The notes under the pieces were generated by a model. It saw nothing but the letters and a program-made list of their open reading frames with translations. It was not told the origin of the DNA and ran no database searches. Below are positions 40,300 through 41,802 of a stretch of 41,802 nt of DNA, in pieces. A program made the position numbers and the translations under genes. This DNA is from Solobacterium sp. (GTDB lineage: Bacteria; Bacillota_I; Bacilli_A; Erysipelotrichales; Erysipelotrichaceae). Each line of letters begins with the position of its first letter. Within the stretch, counting starts at the first letter, position 1. The stretch lies in assembly GCA_015256455.1 (NCBI GenBank), contig JABZMB010000007.1:1-41802 (forward strand), read 5' to 3'.

Positions 40300-40604
40300 T
40301 TAAAGTAGTTTTAAACATGCGTTATATTGATTTAAAATGCATGTCTTACATGCGGTATTATTTTGATATGAATAACTTAGACAATTTTAAATTTTTATAC
40401 ATCGTAAAAAACAACAAGATCTAATTATTAATAATTTATTAATTTTTGATAAATACAAAAATGATAAATTTAAAAACCATATAATAGTAAAAGACAGCCA
40501 CAATATATAATTATTGAAGACATGGGCTTTATGGAAACTTAATAAACAAGAAATAGGCAAAGTAAAGAATATTTGGTAATGATGATTTTTTGGGGGGGAG
40601 AATT
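40300..40604. other. AT-rich intergenic region upstream of the adhesin
   Basis: No convincing gene is seen here. The region is strongly AT-rich with a TATAAT box at 40480-40485 and a small inverted repeat (40338-40352, GCATGT and ACATGC). A leader of about 115 nt would precede the adhesin, ending in a G-rich ribosome site. The length and composition contrast with the tightly packed genes to the left. Confidence 0.6.
40592..40600 (+). promoter_or_regulatory. G7-tract Shine-Dalgarno site of the adhesin gene
   Basis: Seven consecutive G residues (40592-40598) plus AG form the ribosome site, 4 nt before the ATG. It is the longest G run noticed in this AT-rich window and could vary in length by replication slippage. 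Confidence 0.55.
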
Positions 40605-41802
40605 ATGCTGAAGAAAAAAATTATGAGACTTGTATTATCGATGCTGATGGCACTTGTAATGTTATTTCAAGGTGTCAATTTTAATGTCTATGCTGGAAGT
40701 GAAAAAGAAGTAGACCTTGAAATACAAAACATAGTCATCAAGAACGGTGGGAATCCTGTTAATAGCATGCAGGTTGGTGATGAATTCCGTATAGAAATGA
40801 ATTGGAAGGCAAAAGCAAAAGCAGCGACCATTAATGAAGGGGATTATTTTATTGTTAAGCTTCCTGATAATATCCTTATCAAAAATGATGCGGGGAATTT
40901 AAATTTCTCATTGACTGCACCAGATGGATCAGTGATGGCAAATGCTCATGTCACTCCAAAAGCAGGTGGCGGTGCTGAGATTAAAGTTACATTTACCAAT
41001 TATGTAAATGGTAGATACGATATTAATGGAACCTTGGGCATGAATGCCAATTTCAATAAAGATAAAGTTACAGTGAATCAAAAAAATAACTTTGATATAG
41101 AAGCTGGCGGAAAAACAACACCATTTCAATTTAAAGTAGATGGTGGTCCTACAGGAAATAGTAATGAAGTACTACATAAGTATAGTTTTGCAGCGGAATC
41201 AATCAATGAAGCAGAGTGGCGAGTACGTATTAATTACAAAAAAGCTAACTTTCCAAATGCTGTTGTGACAGACACACTAGTAGGAACAACAGAAAAATTT
41301 GTTAAAGAAAGCTTTCGCTTGTATCGTGTAAACTACACTAGTGATTTAAAAGAAAATAATCGTGTCAGAATTGATTTATCAGATAAGATTGTATTCTCGA
41401 ATAATGATCAAACATTTACAATCAACCTAGGAAACATAAATGGAGAACAATATAAACTAGAGTATAGAACAACTTATACTCCGGGTACCAATCTAAGAAA
41501 TAATGTTAAACTTACATCTAATAACAATAAAGTAGATGAAAAATTTATTTCCTATAAAAAAGAAGCTGCTGGTGGAACAGGCGTTGGTATCTTAGCGAAT
41601 AAGATTAAGCTAGTTAAGGTTGATGCAGAAGATAATACTGTTGTTCTAGCAAATGCGGTATTTGAAGCTACAGGAACTGATGGAAGTAAGTTTGAGCTTA
41701 CTACGGCTGCAGATGGTACGGTAACATCACCTGCTCTTGTGGCTGGTACATATAAAGTGAAAGAGAAGACAGCACCTGCTGGTTACGAATTAAATACACA
41801 GG
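40605..41802 (+). CDS. Collagen-adhesin-like cell-wall surface protein (3' end beyond window)
   Basis: The frame is open from the ATG at 40605 to the window end (399 complete codons). A signal peptide is clear (MLKKKIMRLVLSMLMALVML, cleavage after VYA near residue 30). Residues about 40-320 form beta-rich adhesin domains of the collagen-binding/SdrG type, with segments such as GDEFRIEMNWKAKA and AEWRVRINYKKANFPNAVVTDTL. At about 330 a Cna-B (SpaA-like) domain begins (IKLVKVDAEDNTVVLANAVF), with the APAGYE motif (KEKTAPAGYELNTQ) that closes such domains. Lys and Glu partners of an intramolecular isopeptide bond are plausible. The cell-wall sorting signal must lie downstream. It probably mediates adhesion to host matrix; ligand unknown. 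Confidence 0.88.
   Translation, partial: MLKKKIMRLVLSMLMALVMLFQGVNFNVYAGSEKEVDLEIQNIVIKNGGNPVNSMQVGDEFRIEMNWKAKAKAATINEGDYFIVKLPDNILIKNDAGNLNFSLTAPDGSVMANAHVTPKAGGGAEIKVTFTNYVNGRYDINGTLGMNANFNKDKVTVNQKNNFDIEAGGKTTPFQFKVDGGPTGNSNEVLHKYSFAAESINEAEWRVRINYKKANFPNAVVTDTLVGTTEKFVKESFRLYRVNYTSDLKENNRVRIDLSDKIVFSNNDQTFTINLGNINGEQYKLEYRTTYTPGTNLRNNVKLTSNNNKVDEKFISYKKEAAGGTGVGILANKIKLVKVDAEDNTVVLANAVFEATGTDGSKFELTTAADGTVTSPALVAGTYKVKEKTAPAGYELNTQ

Noticed and set aside
40338..40352. GCATGT-CTT-ACATGC hairpin as a terminator or operator
   Set aside because: The stem is only 6 bp with a 3-nt loop and no T run; it could be chance.
40317..40424. Short frame MRYIDLKCM...MNNLDNFKFLYIVKNNKI, possibly a LysR N-terminal remnant
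   Set aside because: No ribosome site, only 35 codons, and the resemblance is too short to support in AT-rich DNA.
1..41802. CRISPR array, tRNA, rRNA, prophage or transposon
   Set aside because: No regularly spaced repeats, cloverleaf-like GGTTCGA segments, transposase or phage structural genes were noticed when reading the window by eye. A tRNAscan and repeat search would be decisive.

Overview
The window is an AT-rich, gene-dense chromosomal segment of a Gram-positive, low-GC Bacillota. The sequence itself shows an RNA polymerase delta subunit, sortase B, an LCP protein, a c-di-AMP receptor of the DarA/PstA type and a Cna-B adhesin. Gene content and style suggest Erysipelotrichia (relatives of Solobacterium/Bulleidia), but that is inference and the genus cannot be fixed from sequence alone. 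No rRNA, tRNA, CRISPR array, insertion sequence or prophage was found.

Layout. 0-0.8 kb: 3' end of an ABC exporter. 0.8-4.8 kb: malolactic cassette (mleR, a small XRE regulator with a probable premature stop, mleS, mleP). 5-8.2 kb: PHP phosphatase divergent from a Zn/Cd/Pb-type P1B ATPase with an ArsR-type operator. 8.2-12.9 kb: housekeeping run (30-residue membrane microprotein, YvlD-like protein, dtd, folD, DUF951, ychF, c-di-AMP receptor, flavin reductase, GNAT). 12.9-17.4 kb: cca on the minus strand, then ispF, an HD phosphohydrolase and small envelope proteins. 17.0-23.1 kb: conserved Bacillota block DUF1934-rpoE-fba-HAD-murA-rpmE-prfA-prmC. 23.2-28.4 kb: accessory cluster of a DltA-like adenylating enzyme, a fold-III PLP decarboxylase, a TetR regulator and oleate hydratase. 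28.6-33.4 kb: acpS, sortase B, LCP protein, beta-helix protein, threonine aldolase. 33.4-39.3 kb: tsaC/sua5, upp, DUF1146, an orphan MazF/PemK-like protein, tilS, hpt, ftsH. 39.3-41.8 kb: LexA-like S24 repressor divergent from a small gene under a clear operator, then the 5' part of a large surface adhesin.

The mle cassette imports malate and decarboxylates it to lactate. The rpoE-to-upp block handles transcription, glycolysis, peptidoglycan precursors and translation termination. Its order resembles the Bacillus subtilis rpoE-fbaA-murAB-rpmE-prfA-prmC-ywlC-upp order (recalled, not searched), with accessory genes between prmC and tsaC.

Points most worth a second look: (i) the adenylation enzyme/decarboxylase/TetR/OhyA cluster, which could be an uncharacterised carrier-bound amino-acid decarboxylation module; (ii) five genes (cca, tilS, acpS, dtd, a HAD gene) whose -10 boxes sit so close to the start codon that the mRNAs should be leaderless or nearly so; (iii) a G7 tract forming the adhesin Shine-Dalgarno, a candidate phase switch; (iv) an SOS-like repressor/operator unit that has lost, or never had, its expected partner.
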